Positions 11,090 through 22,997 of a DNA stretch of 64,000 bases are shown piece after piece. The stretch lies in assembly GCA_037576195.1 (NCBI GenBank), contig CM075102.1:806001-870000 (forward strand). The letters run 5' to 3'. Each line of letters opens with the position of its first letter. Positions within the stretch are counted from its first letter, which is position 1. A program made the position numbers and the translations under genes. This DNA is from Phytoseiulus persimilis (Eukaryota; Arthropoda; Arachnida; Mesostigmata; Phytoseiidae). The notes under the pieces are model-generated. The model was not told the origin of the DNA, did not search any database, and was given only the letters and a program-made list of their open reading frames with translations.

Positions 11090-11888
11090 CGGCGGTAATC
11101 GACGATCTTGTCTGCCCACTGCAGCGAACATCGCGTAAAATCCGGGAGACGTTCCCCGCATATTCACCGTCCGCAAAAAGTTAAGGGACGCCCCAAATAG
11201 TCTCGGATTCCCCAACCACATGGCTATATTTTTTCCGGGTGGTGGTATCGAACGCGCAACACGAACAGCAAGTGATTGACTCGATCAACTTCGTCCAGAT
11301 CGCCATCCCATGCTTGGTATGCGGCGGAATGGTGGAAGGACCAATCTTGAGACGAAGAGCGCCGGTAACGCGAAACTTCCGTGAGATATTCTTGGTAGTT
11401 ATACCGTGTTCCAGAATGTATATCATTGAGACGCAGATCCAATGATACGAGAAATCGAGAAACAACAACATATATCCTTTGGGAAACAACACCATCGCCC
11501 TTCCTGTTGACCTCTCGCAGGAGAGGTTTAGGAACAGCGATCCTACCGAACGATCCAGCACCTCTGAGGCGGTTCTTGATGGTCGTTAGAGAAATGATCT
11601 CCGATCGAGAATCCATTAGCTCAGCGCGAAAGTCCCCAGCTGTATGAATCTGTTCCACTTGGAAGTCGTGATGATGAACCAATCTCCGCTGTCGGTGGTC
11701 TCCGAAGGAGCTCCTGTTCTTGGCCTGTCACTATGACTGCCTGTTTCCCGGTACCTGTAAAGTGTGCGCTGGACACCATGTTTGGAGAAATTTTGGAGTT
11801 GAGCAATCTTGCGTGAGCTGAGTCCGGCAATCCGTAGGGTCACAATAGCCACTCGTTTCTCAGTGGGAAACTGAGCGCTGGGAGCCAT
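11090..11888 (-). pseudogene. Tc1/mariner-like transposase pseudogene
   Basis: On the minus strand, 11888-11620 encodes an N-terminal helix-turn-helix of Tc1 type (KRVAIVTLRIAGLSSRKIAQ) followed by a GRPR-hook-like DRPRTGAP. After a frameshift, 11682-11224 continues with TIKNRLRGAGSFGRIAVPKPL, the second half of the Tc1 DNA-binding region. Downstream about 11210-11110 there is NIAMWLGNPRLFGASLNF in yet another frame. The DDE catalytic residues are not all recognisable and the frame breaks several times, so this is a dead copy. Confidence 0.75.
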
Positions 11889-11899
11889 GAGATCCGATA

Positions 11900-14800
11900 C
11901 GTCATCGTTTCCACAGCGGAAGATTTGAGGTCGGCATTGAGCGATATCGAGACCGCCGAATTTTGATATTCTCCTTCATGCACCGGCGATACATCGGAGT
12001 CCCAAGAGCATGGTAGAGAGATGTGTACGCCTGTCGATAGAGGAAGTTCGCTGTCCTCGCGACATTACGCCTCAAAAATGGTTCCTCTGATAGATCGTCG
12101 AGATCGCAGAATCGGGAATCGGGTAATGAGGGAATCGAAGTTGATCGCGTCGGTCAGCTGAGAATACGATATCACCGCTCGGTTGACGATGGAAAGCCAT
12201 ATTCGTTCAGGATTGCGCCATGTACCAAGGCGTGCCCGAACTTTCTGCAGACGGAGTATGTATAACATTTTCGAAGACACTGCCACCCTTTGTTCTTCTA
12301 TTTGTCTCAACCCTGGAGAACCCTGCTTCTCGCTAAGACAGGATTCATCCGTCACCTCTATCAAGGAAGAAAGAAACGAATTCTGACGGCAGTCATTCCT
12401 CTGTGAGAGTCGCTTGTGAAGATCGAGCGAGCTCCGATCCGAGGTCCGAGACGCATCACATAGAGGAAAAAAACATAGCGGACACTCGGATTTGTGGGAG
12501 AACCACTTGTAGATTGCCAGCGGGCTTTTTGGATATCACAGTATAGCAGTCGATCCCTCTGAGGTCGGCCAATTCCTCTCTCAGTGGAGTCTGGGGGTTT
12601 AGGTTATTTTTCGAAAATATTCCCTCAATGCAATGAATCACTTCCGATTCTAACGATGGAATAATTTCGAAAGATCACCCAAACTTCCAGGCTCGAGTGA
12701 TCAGCCACTCGGGCCAATGAGGGACATCTCGCTACACGACCCTCGGCCGAACCGTATATCTCGAAAGATCGGAAACGCTTCAGAGTATTCTTTTTTTGAT
12801 AAGGAAATCGATGAACTGATTCACAGAGATCCGGATAGAGATAGAACAGAATGTTTACCCTAATCTTTCTGATTACTGGCAAATCGAAACCTCAGACCTC
12901 CCAGCGTGGGCTCATTGCGAACAAGCGATGTCCGACAAAAGCCGGAATCCGTTCCCTGAGGCTTCGACGGGAAATGATTCACAAAGTATATCTATGCTAG
13001 ACCAGCGTCTCCGCTATCTCCTTCGGAGTATTGTTCGGAGGCGAGGAAACCGAATGAACCTTTGAGCCATTCGATAGGCGTAGAACCTTCATGAGGCTCG
13101 TTCGTGGTATTGGTAAGGATTTTCGACCCATTCGAGTTCTGTGAGAGGAGGCGAGTTTACAAATGTTTGGTATGATGTGCTGCATGGAGGGGAGTACCAG
13201 TGCAGCGCAGGCCTCCGCTGCCGTTCAACAGCTGACCAAACACATGCGATAAGTTCTGATCGAGTCGACATCCACTCGTGGCCGGGTTTCAGGGAGGTCT
13301 CAGTGAGGTTCTCCGTAGAACCTTCATGAGGCTCGGAGCGATATCATTCTCCAATCCCGGAATTATGCCTTACCCGCGCGATTCTACGGACAAGATCGCC
13401 CGTTTATGTTGGTAGGTCAGGGATGGAGAAACGATTTGGGATACCGAGCCATTCCGGAGTATAAACTGCCAGGCTGATGAGGTCAGGGATCCTCGCGCTC
13501 CTCGAAGTCATAGCGTTTAGCGTTCCGTGCAAATCAGATTCATTATCGTCGACAACTTCCCTGGGTTCACCAGGATTTCGACGTCCGACGCTCGGAGACG
13601 TCGCGATCGATTTTTTGGAGACTTGTGTCTGTTGAGACATCATTGAGCCCTGGCTTGTGGAGTGCGATGAGGCTGAATACGATAACCCCCGATTCCCTCA
13701 GAATCGGAGAATCTCGGAAGAATGTGGCAGAAAGAGGTGGCTGACAATAAGACAAACGATAACTAACTCGGGCAAATAATATAAGCCGCGCCTTCACTCA
13801 CAATTAAGAAACGAGACCCGACTTTTTGTAGGGTGAGGCTGGTGCATATGATTGCGACATCCATGAGAAAAACCGAGGATTGGCCCGAGCGCGTTTCTTT
13901 TGAGCGACGTCAAGGAAGCGACACACTTCCGCGCACCGGATCGAGCACGAACGGACGCGGCATAACCCCAACGAGTGAATCACAACAAAAACTGAGTGTT
14001 TTCAGCGAAGTTGGTCTGAATCTGGAAGCTATTGCAGGCAAAATCGGTGGGACGAGGTGTGTGGTGCGTGCTTTCTTGTCCGAACGGGATCGACGTCGGA
14101 TGGTGATCGCTGCTGCCAACAGCTGCCGCAGTTGCCAGAAGTTGGTGGGAGTCCTGGATCCTAGAGTGTTGAGATGGACTGTCCTGCGCTTCAACGACGA
14201 AGTCATCGAGTGAAATCTGGAAGAGGACACATGGATAGAGACTGGAGAAGGGTGGGTCTGCTAAGGGGAAGGGCAGACGACGCAATCAGCTGGGAGCAAA
14301 CAGTCGCTCAACGAGTGCACGCGCGGCTCTCACGTGTGCACCACTCGTTTTCCGCTTGCAGCACGTCGGAGTACTCGCCAGTAACCACGTGGATTGGAAA
14401 GAGGACGGGCCCGAAGTGCGCCACCCGATGTGCTCTCATCACGGACTTCCCGGCGTCCGTATTACTCCAAGCAAGATCAAATCATCGTAGATACTGAGAG
14501 CTCTGATGTCGAGTATCCGATGTCGGCGCAACGGGAAATTACCGAAGAGGAGCCGGAGCCAACAGCGTGGGGAAGTCATCTCCTCTCGCGTCCAGGGATT
14601 AGCGCCGAATCACAGATTCGCCGGCGCTTTGCTCAGTTCTCAGTAATCGCTCAACAAGCGTTCGAATGACGCGTATATCCATGAATCCAAAATGTTGCAA
14701 GCACCCAACATTTTTTTTCTTGGTTTTCTTTCCGAACTTAGGAGAAAAGGTCCTAGGTTCCAATGCTTCTAGGCTCTCCGTTGGACGTTTGAACGAGACG

Positions 14801-15230
14801 CCGATGAAGACGGGATCTCATTAGTCTTTCCTCCTACCAGAAGGACTCTACGTCGTTCGCGTGATAGCCAAGCCATACCGGGTGGGTTCCGTCTGTCCGG
14901 AGTCCCGAGAGTGCATTGAATGAGAGGGAGTTCATCCCAGTTCTGGTCGGAAGCCAAGTCGCGATGCTTCCTCGAGCTCATTCGGAGAGGCACATCAAAG
15001 TGGAAACTGGTTCAAGTAACAAGGAGGACTTTCGTTTCTGCGGGATGGGTTTCTCGCACTTGGTCGGGGTATGGCTGAAAATCAACCACAGGGAATGGTT
15101 GACGGTCAATCGATTCATCAATCAATCAGGCGTCGGATCTCGCGGCGCACGATGACGTGCCATGACCCGCGATACCTCAGCTCAGATCTCGGCTGAGCGG
15201 ACTTGATCTTTTTTTTCTGATTCTGATTCC
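11900..15230. other. Gene-poor stretch, no supported gene
   Basis: I read both strands and found only short frames without recognisable domains. Frames at 12065-12364 (-) and 13833-14213 (+) are the longest; neither has splice partners or a recognisable motif. A transposon or remote-repeat origin is likely given the neighbours. Confidence 0.4.
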
Positions 15231-15238
15231 ATTGGATC

Positions 15239-15497
15239 TGCATTTAGGCCCGTAGCTCCTCAGGGATGCCGAATTCGAAAATTTTTCCGATGGCAAAAAG
15301 TTCTTAGATTGGTCCAGACTAACCGACTATGGAGTTGCCGGGTCGATCCGACAACTTTTTTTTTCCCCCGAAAATCCGGAGTTGTCGGATCGACCCGGCA
15401 ACTCCATAGTCGGGTAGTCTTGACCAATCTAAGAACTTTTCGCCATCGGAAAAATTTTCGAATTCGGCATCCCTGAGGAGCTACGGGCCTAAATGCA
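15239..15497. repeat. Near-perfect 259-bp inverted repeat (hairpin/MITE)
   Basis: The left arm (15239 to about 15355) starts TGCATTTAGGCCCGTAGCTC. The right arm (about 15379-15497) ends with its reverse complement. The arms match almost base for base over about 115 bp, around a spacer of roughly 25 bases containing a T/C run. The centre repeats GGAGTTG(C/T)CGG(G/A)TCGA. No coding capacity. It is probably a foldback MITE; a clear target-site duplication is not visible. Confidence 0.85.
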
Positions 15498-15499
15498 AA

Positions 15500-17150
15500 G
15501 AGTACGCGATCTTGTCAGGTGGTCGATCCTGACGTCGAGGTTGAAACGATCTTTCGTCCTTCTCACAGATCCTGAGCTAGAAATCTGGAGTTGCCGGGCG
15601 TTTGAGCAGCATCCTTTCCTGCCTCGACTTTAGCACTTTCGAATTCGATCGGTTGACTTTAGAAGTTTGTCGATCAGTTTTTTGAGGAAAGTTGAAAAAA
15701 AAAATTGCTATTTTCTACCGATTTACGAAATTCGACAAGAAAAAGACGCACCGTCCTCCCAGCTATCGACCGCAAAAAGATTTTCCAGAATCCGATCCAT
15801 TTTTTACCGAGTTATGAGCAAAAGAAGAGAGGGTAAGAAAGTTCCCGACTCACGATGACCACCCTGTATACTTGATGCTCGAAGTGCCCGCAAGCTCATA
15901 GTGTCCGCGAGGTGTCCTCCCCATGTCCCGATGATGACTGCAATGAAAACTCGGAGGGCCGGAAAAAAAACGCAGGATCGAAGACACTTCCCCTTGCTTT
16001 GAAGGTCGAGCTGTCAGAGCTATGACTCCCCGCACAGAACGGGGGCCGACGAGCGGCACTTGCTCCATGAGTCCACGAGCCAGAGGACACCGAGTGAATC
16101 AACAATAACGTCGAATTGTGTGTCCGAATGATGCCAGAGTGTATCGAAAGCCGAGTTGCAAGGTTCCCGATTGATAATGTTTCGGATATTCGAGGGGGCC
16201 CACGGCTCGGTGAGCGCACCACTGAGTCCGTCTGGGGTTCTCTTAATCAGCAAGCAAAGGGATATCGAGTAAATTACGATAAGCTTGGAACCCGAGTATT
16301 GCATGGTGTTGAGATACATTGGTATTTGAGAAGGGAAGCTTCAGGCTCCTTCTCTGTGTCTGAAGTGAATCTTTCGCCATTTTTCGGCATCAGGAAGCTC
16401 GCGTTGCTCCAATCACCGCTCTCGACTCCGTGGAGACTTCCTCGGTTGATACGCGATGGAGCCGATTCTCACAGTTTTCCTCCAGACTCCATGCACAGTT
16501 AGTGTGGAGGTTGTGAATGAAGCGCGGGGACGTTGCACCTGAAGCCGATGCCACCGCACGAGCCGAAGAGAAGAGGCTTCCCTCGAAGCTCATTCTGAGT
16601 TGTTTATCAAGTCGTGTGATTTATATTAAGTCCCTCCTTGCACTTGCAAGTTCTGTTTCTTGGACTCTGTGCTCTGCAAAGAAGCCTGGCTGGATCCATT
16701 TCAGCATCAAAACGAAGGGAAGGGTTCCTCAGCCCTACAGATTTTCGTTGAATTGGGCTGGATTGGATTTATTCCGATCTTCCTCATGCACATATGGTCC
16801 CTTCCATTCCAGGGGTGAGTCGTATTGCGTTCACAGATCTTGTCGCTCCCAGTTAGTTGGGATTGTCTTCGTCTTTCGCAGAACTTGTTTGCTATTGGGC
16901 GAGAGTCCAATTCGGAAGGGAAACTCCTCTGGGGGAAAGTTCTTTCCTCGCATCCTAAGACTACGCGTCTGTCTGTTTCGGGTGTTCCACAGCTCGAACA
17001 GTTTATGACGATTGAGGAATCGCGGTTAAATTGCGTGGTTTTGGTGTTCAACATTCCTGCCCTGGTTCACGCTAAGAGTTGGCTTCCGCGGGAGTTATCG
17101 TACAGTCTTGATCTGATTCCTCTCGTCTCTTTGTATTGTCGCTATGTACT
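15500..17150. other. Intergenic stretch, no supported gene
   Basis: There are open frames on both strands (for example 16116-16502 and 16517-17008, +), but none has a recognisable domain or a convincing ATG-to-splice structure. Short A/T runs occur near 15694 and 15965. Confidence 0.35.
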
Positions 17151-17179
17151 CAGTGTGGACTCGGATTCCATCGTATCTC

Positions 17180-20145
17180 TCTAGGTGGAGTCCAACTTAT
17201 TCCTAATGTACCTTCGGTTTGAGTTCTTCGCGGAACGTCTTCCACATTGGCTTGCCGGATGTGTTTTTGGTCAGTCGGACGCCCCCAACATCGAATTGCA
17301 CGCTCAGTTTTTTGAGTCTCTCGAATGCTTTGAGTTTGGCTCTGGCGAGTTCGGTGGCCTCGGAGACGAGTTTGGGCCTCCAATGTGGATCAGTTTGTTC
17401 CATCCTCTCAAAGAACATCATTTTGTTTATGGTTTCTCTAGCATCGGAGGAGCTCCATCCAAGTTCTCCCTCCATGAACTCCTTAGCCATAGCGGATTTC
17501 GGTCTGCCAGGAGCCCATCTTCCCGTATCTCTCTGCCTTACTTCTATGTCGTTTCTAAGTTTTTTGGCATGGTAATCACTGAATTGCAGTATGTGAGCTC
17601 TGGTACTGCTGTAGCTTTCCAAAGTATCCTGGAGACTTCCAATCGCTTAAAGCTCCAAAGTGCTTTCGCATCTAGTCTCTGGATTGCTTGATCGGCTTCT
17701 TTTGACAGCTTGGGCCATTGTCTAGCCAAGTAGTCGCTGTCAGTAGATAGTTTGATTCCCAGATATTTGTATGATTCCACCATTGGTATTTGTAATCCTT
17801 GTATCCTAAGATCCCCATCCGGAGTATGGGTCTCAGGTGCTCGAGAGGATACCATTACACCGCTCTTCTCTGGGTTTGGGAATTTGATGGACATGATGTC
17901 ACCAAACCTTGTGGTAACCTCGGGAGCGTTTCCATATCCCCCATGTTGTTTGTCATCAGAACTAGGTCATCTGCAAACAGCAATCCGGGAATTGTGAAGA
18001 ACTCTTTTTTCTCTCACATCCCAGAAATTGCCTTTCCTCGCGAATCTGAATCCTAGTCCTGTTGTCAGGAGTTCCCGATCCAGGTTTGCAATGTAAAGGC
18101 TGAATATAATTGGAGATTAAGGACAACCTTGTCGGAGTCCAATCGATATGGACATATCGTCCGACATGCAGTCCCCATGCCGGAGGACAACGCGTGTATC
18201 CTCGTACGGGTGTTAAACGAGTTCGAGCAGTGGCTCGCTCATTCCTCTCCCCTCTAGAATTTGCCAAATTTCTTCCGATCAATTCGGTTGTACGCTCCTG
18301 TGGCGTCGAGAAATACGCAATATAGCCCTTTTTCCTGGACCTTGCGGTTTCAATTGCACTGCAGAACGTCTGACACTGTTGAGGGTCTGCATGTTCTACG
18401 GTCCCCCTTTATAGAGTTTGGTTTCTCAATCAGGGATACCCTGGCTATCCTCCATTCCACTGGTATCTCATGGGTACATTGTAGAATTGCCTTGAAGACA
18501 TCTGCCACATCGTTGTATCGAGGGTCGTCTGGTATTTTGAGGAATTTGGCTGATACGTCATCTCGCCCCGTGGCAGATGAGGCGGACATCGTCGTGAGTG
18601 TCGAGTCCAGTCATGGTCAGATTTACCGGTTTTCTTGGGAGATGGGATTCCCTCTGGGGTTTGAGGTTTCCTGTTGTTCCCGTTGAGCCTTTTGCTACCA
18701 GCGTGATATGTGACGGCATCGGTGTTGGTGGATGCTGTGACAATTCTCGCACGCTTAGCTTTCTGTTTTTTTTCTCTTATTTCTCTCAGTCTGGCCCCAG
18801 GAAGCTTTCGATTCTGCCTGTTTTGGGGCCCCCCATGATTTTTTCATACATTCTCCGGTTCTCGGTTTCGAGCAGGCGGGCAACCTCACTTCGGACAGCG
18901 TCTTGTGTTTGTCTACATTGTTGCCTCGCTTCATCGACGCCTGTTCCTTCCTTTGCTTCGATAGTTTCGTAAGATCAGGTGAGGTCATCCCTCCCTCGGA
19001 TTCAGAACCACAAGTTTGCGGTTTTCGCTAAAAGCATTTTAGGGGGTCTCTATAAGATCTCTGTAGTTGGCAGACCGTACGGTTTCGGTCTTCACCATGA
19101 GAATCTCTGAGGCCCTCTCCGCTGCTCTTTTTGACCTCATCAGTCTCCTCGTACCTTCTCTTGATGTGCATACCCTCTTGGTTTCCCCATTTGTAGGGCC
19201 ATCAGGTTATGATCACTCCAATCAGGGATTTCCTTCTTTTCGCTGTGTGCATAAATGTTTGTTCGCGATAGGTTCGGGTGTTACATAGTATATAGTCTAT
19301 TGTTGTGGAAATCCCACCCTGGGTTCGTGTGTGGTTTTCCCCTTGCACTTTTCGGTCAGATTGGGAATGATCAGATCCTTTTCATTGGCTAACTCTTGTA
19401 GGAGTTCGCGACGTCTGTCTGTTCTCCCGTCAAACTGGGATAGGTGGGCGTTCATGTGTCCCCCAAACACAACTCGACACCTGACGTTTTATGTTCTCGA
19501 ATGATGCGACCAATTTCTTTGAATTTACGTTCGTCCGATGGGTGTTCCATCGTGATAATGGCGTAGACTGATATTGAGATCCATAGTTGATCTTCTATAT
19601 CAGTCTCCAGAGCGATGAAATCTTCCTCTTTATAAGTCCAGCGTGGTTCATCCTTGATGGAGCGGATTAGGATTCCCGTTCCACCAGATGACTTGTTGCT
19701 AGATCAGGTTGGTTTGAGCTAGGAGAAGGGACGTTATACGGTGATGGCGTTCCCCCACTCTGTCCCTCTAATGGATCTTTCTTCAGACTTTCCCACTTGA
19801 CTGCGCTCTTCCCCCTTTGCATCTCGAAGACCCCGATTCTGAGGTCAACAATCGGGTGTTTTTAACGTCCTCTTCCGTTGGGGTCTGCTTCTTGGGGGGC
19901 GCGGTTCGTCAGGCCTTCTTCCTCAGGGCCTGTTGGAGGTCCCGTTACCGGTTGGCTCCGTCCTCCCCCTCCCTGTCGTTCCGCGGCGTGGGAACTTGGG
20001 TGATGGTCTGTTTTCCTCCTCCCTCAAGGTGACTGCGTTTTGGATTTTGCCCCTCAATCTCGGTGTTGGGATAGGCGTCGGTCATGCTGTGGCCTTCGCT
20101 CTTTTCTTCCATCCTTCCCGGAATGAATGAAGTGTCAGCCACTGT
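17180..20145 (-). mobile_element. Decayed non-LTR retrotransposon (LINE)
   Basis: Reading the minus strand from high to low coordinates gives the order of a LINE polyprotein. About 19690-19090 is an apurinic-type endonuclease, with FIALETDIEDQLWISI, the GD of the metal-binding site, then AHLSQFDGRTDRRELLQEL and near 19200 a terminal PDWSDHNLM. About 18590-18350 is the start of reverse transcriptase, and about 18330-18260 holds FLDATGAYNRIDRK (catalytic palm motif). 18110-17890 holds IFSLYIANLDRELL and the catalytic FADD box (17966-17977). 17880-17540 is the thumb, with ESYKYLGIKLSTDSDYL, and 17620-17203 the C-terminal region. Many frameshifts, and an apparent deletion between the first two reverse transcriptase blocks, make it inactive. 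Basic peptides at about 20530-19945 may belong to its 5' end. Confidence 0.85.
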
Positions 20146-20559
20146 TTTCTTTCATTTCCGTTAAGCGCGAAACGGTTCGGAGAACTGTCGCTGATCTTGA
20201 TTCGGAGTTGATGTCGCCCGAAGTCAGAGGCTCTGTGGCTGATGCAGCGGGCTTTTTCTTCTGGCCCGTCGGGGTTTCGTTGGAATCACTTCCGGCGTAT
20301 CGGGTTTGGACGGCCTGCGAGCTTGTACTAGTTCTCCCTTATAGAACGGCGATCTCAATGAGCTTCGAGGCTGCAAAAGCCGTTCTTCGTTCTGAAGCGG
20401 AACTGTACGATTGGATAGAGCGCTCGGGCCGCTTGTAACAGCCGCCTCGTCACGTATAGATCTCTCCAGCAGAGAAAGCGCTCGATCTGCACGACAATCC
20501 CAGTCGTACAATCTACGGCATTGTGCCACCGTTGACCAATCAGAGAGGCAATTGGCAAG

Positions 20560-22990
20560 TGCGTGGCTCAGCGTCGAGTCGAGAATCCTCGGTTACCTCA
20601 TCGGGAGCATGGAACGCCGCTGTTTCCATTCACTGGGGCGTTCTGGGAGGCTCACAGGTTACTAAGAACTCGCGCTCCAACTCATGCTGTGAAAAACGAG
20701 TCCATCTCTGTTACAGTGCAGCTAGATGCGGGTGGGATATTGTCGAGTGTCGTAATCGTGTGCCCCGGTCTCATTTCACGAAATCGGCTCAGATTCCTGA
20801 ATTCGGAAATGAAGCGCGACCAAACGGTATTTCCCGAGTGAAAAGATCGTGTTCCTTCTCTCACCTATGCCACTTCTTTCGATTCGCGGAAATTGGGAGG
20901 TGTCGGGGGGAATCGGGGCAAACTCCCGGACTGCAGCAGAAGCATTCCTTCTCCCATTCCGAACGAACGTCGTCCTGATAGAGGTCCTTCTAGTTCCGCG
21001 GGAATGCCAGGCTCTGCGTTCGGGCTTTGGGGGTTCAAGTCAAGAGGGTCCCCCAACCGATTCCGCACGTCGATGAGGCCGATATCGCATGTGGATAGAG
21101 ACGGTTGGTTTCCATACGATGTTGATTCTCTGGTGTTCGTTGGCCAACTCCTCAGCTCTCGAACACACCAGGGGCCCATTCTCACTGGTTATGCTGATTA
21201 GAACTGTTCATTGTCATCTCTGGGACAGAGTCCCACGCTCAAGCTCCATTTCCGCGCGGTTCTCCACTGTTGTATTTCAACGCTGGCAGGATTCCGCGCT
21301 TTTCCCGAAGATGGCTCGGAGTGGTACTCTTTCTCCCATCGACGATCGGACACTTCTGCTTGCGAAATGCACCGCGATCTGGCTGGATCCATAAGAACGT
21401 TCTCCGTACCACATGTTCTCTCGCCCGCATTAACGACTGCGAGTCCGCTTGAAGCTTCGATCAAACCTGCTCTTGCTCGGCAACCTGCTCGACGGAAAAC
21501 AGAAGTCGAATCTCGGAGAAATTGTGTCTCTCCTCATACCAAAGGGTGAGATTCCACTTCTGGGAACCGCTGCAGGCTCACAAGAGCCCTGATTCCAGAT
21601 CTGCACCGAAACTGACCCGCCCCCGTGCTTATTCTCATAAGCAGAGATCATCAGCTTCATCAGTGTCGTAGTCATATTCCACATTGACATAAGTCGGTTT
21701 CCTCGAATTCCGGAGCACCCTTAAACAGCCGTCCCCTGATTTTCGCAGGGATTGAGAGCTGGCGTATTGATAATTTGTGGACCGGAGCTTCGAAACAACA
21801 TTTCGCTGTGTTTTATCCACCCCCATTCTCGCTGGATGACCAGGGAAATATTTCGCGGCATCCATTCCCCAGCTTAGCCCCCAGGCAGGAGCCCGATTTC
21901 TCGAAAGATGACCGTTCGGATACACACAGCATGGACGCTAAAACTGTCGTGCGGATCCGCAGAACCTGTGTTTGTGTACGGAGTACGGAAGTCGCAGCGC
22001 GTTTCGTCTGCGCCAACCTTCGCAGTTCCGCAACATTTTCTGAGACCACGAAAGACACCAAGCTCGATTCAGCTCGAGCGTGGGAAGAGGGCCGCAGTAT
22101 CGCTGACTCCCACTCTCTGCGAGCCATTGCGAATAGCACGTCTAGAGAGGGATCTTCGGCCCCGAAAATCTTCCGCGCTGAGCTCTCTCCGGCCTGTCTT
22201 TCGAGGCTGGACTCGACGAGGGCGCTGCTGTCTCTCCGAGGCCTCCTAACAACACTCAAGATCTCGGCGATTCTTCCGGAACAGAAAGAGAATGCCTGCC
22301 GAAAAAAAACGGTCGCCGCAAAGCTAGCGTATCCCGAGTGACGCCCTTGGCTCCCGCATGAGCCAGTCAGCACGCGACGGGCAAAAAACGGTTTTGGCGC
22401 CAAATTTCTCCCAGCGGCTGGGCTGCTCAGAGCAGAGAGCAGCTGCATCGCGCCACCGCCGCTAGCTAGACCGCCGACCAGCATCAATATCGGCAGCGGC
22501 GAGCGGAGCACTGTTCGGAGTTAGGGAGCGAGTGAGCGATCTCTGATGAGGTTCTCTCCTCGGCTATAGCAACGCTCCAAGCAGCCGTCGTGTGTGCGTT
22601 TTTAAAACTCGAAGTCGAACGAGGCCTGTCTGTGTAGCCGCGTTTGTTGTTGTCGGCGAGAAGCAATGATTGACCGCCTCTCCTTGTGGAACGCAGCCTT
22701 TCACTAGTTTCGCGGCTGAGACTTCAGAGCGAACGCGTGTGAGACTGTTCCGTGAACGACCGATGCTCGGATACCACTGGGATAGATTCATCCCTTGAGG
22801 ACTCTGACTGGCTGTCCTGCTGGTCGCCCAAGTCCAGAGAGCTGAGGCAACGGATCGCGATAGTTTCGAGGAGCAGCGCTTCAAGAAATCAGCGGTTGTT
22901 GACACCGCGTGTGTGTGTCGATCGGTCGGTCGGTCCGTCCATTCGTTCGTTCGTCTGTGTATGTGTGTGTGCGGTGTGTCGGTTTGATTC
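20560..22990. other. Repeat-bearing intergenic region and GC-rich upstream of the BAZ1-like gene
   Basis: Apart from the inverted repeat copy at 21304-21488, I see no gene. The last part (about 22900-22980) is a low-complexity GTCGGTCG / GTTCGTTC / GTGTGTGT stretch, plausible as 5' untranslated sequence of the gene that follows. Confidence 0.4.
21304..21488 (+). repeat. Inverted repeat pair, left copy
   Basis: This 185-bp sequence reappears in reverse complement at 23464-23645 with only a few substitutions and one-base gaps. The core ATGGCTCGGAGTGGTACTCT is identical. The high identity means a recent duplication or members of a young transposon family. Each copy keeps an open frame of about 30 codons over the shared part (MARSGTLSPIDDRTLLLAKC). 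Confidence 0.85.
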
Positions 22991-22997
22991 TCTTCAG

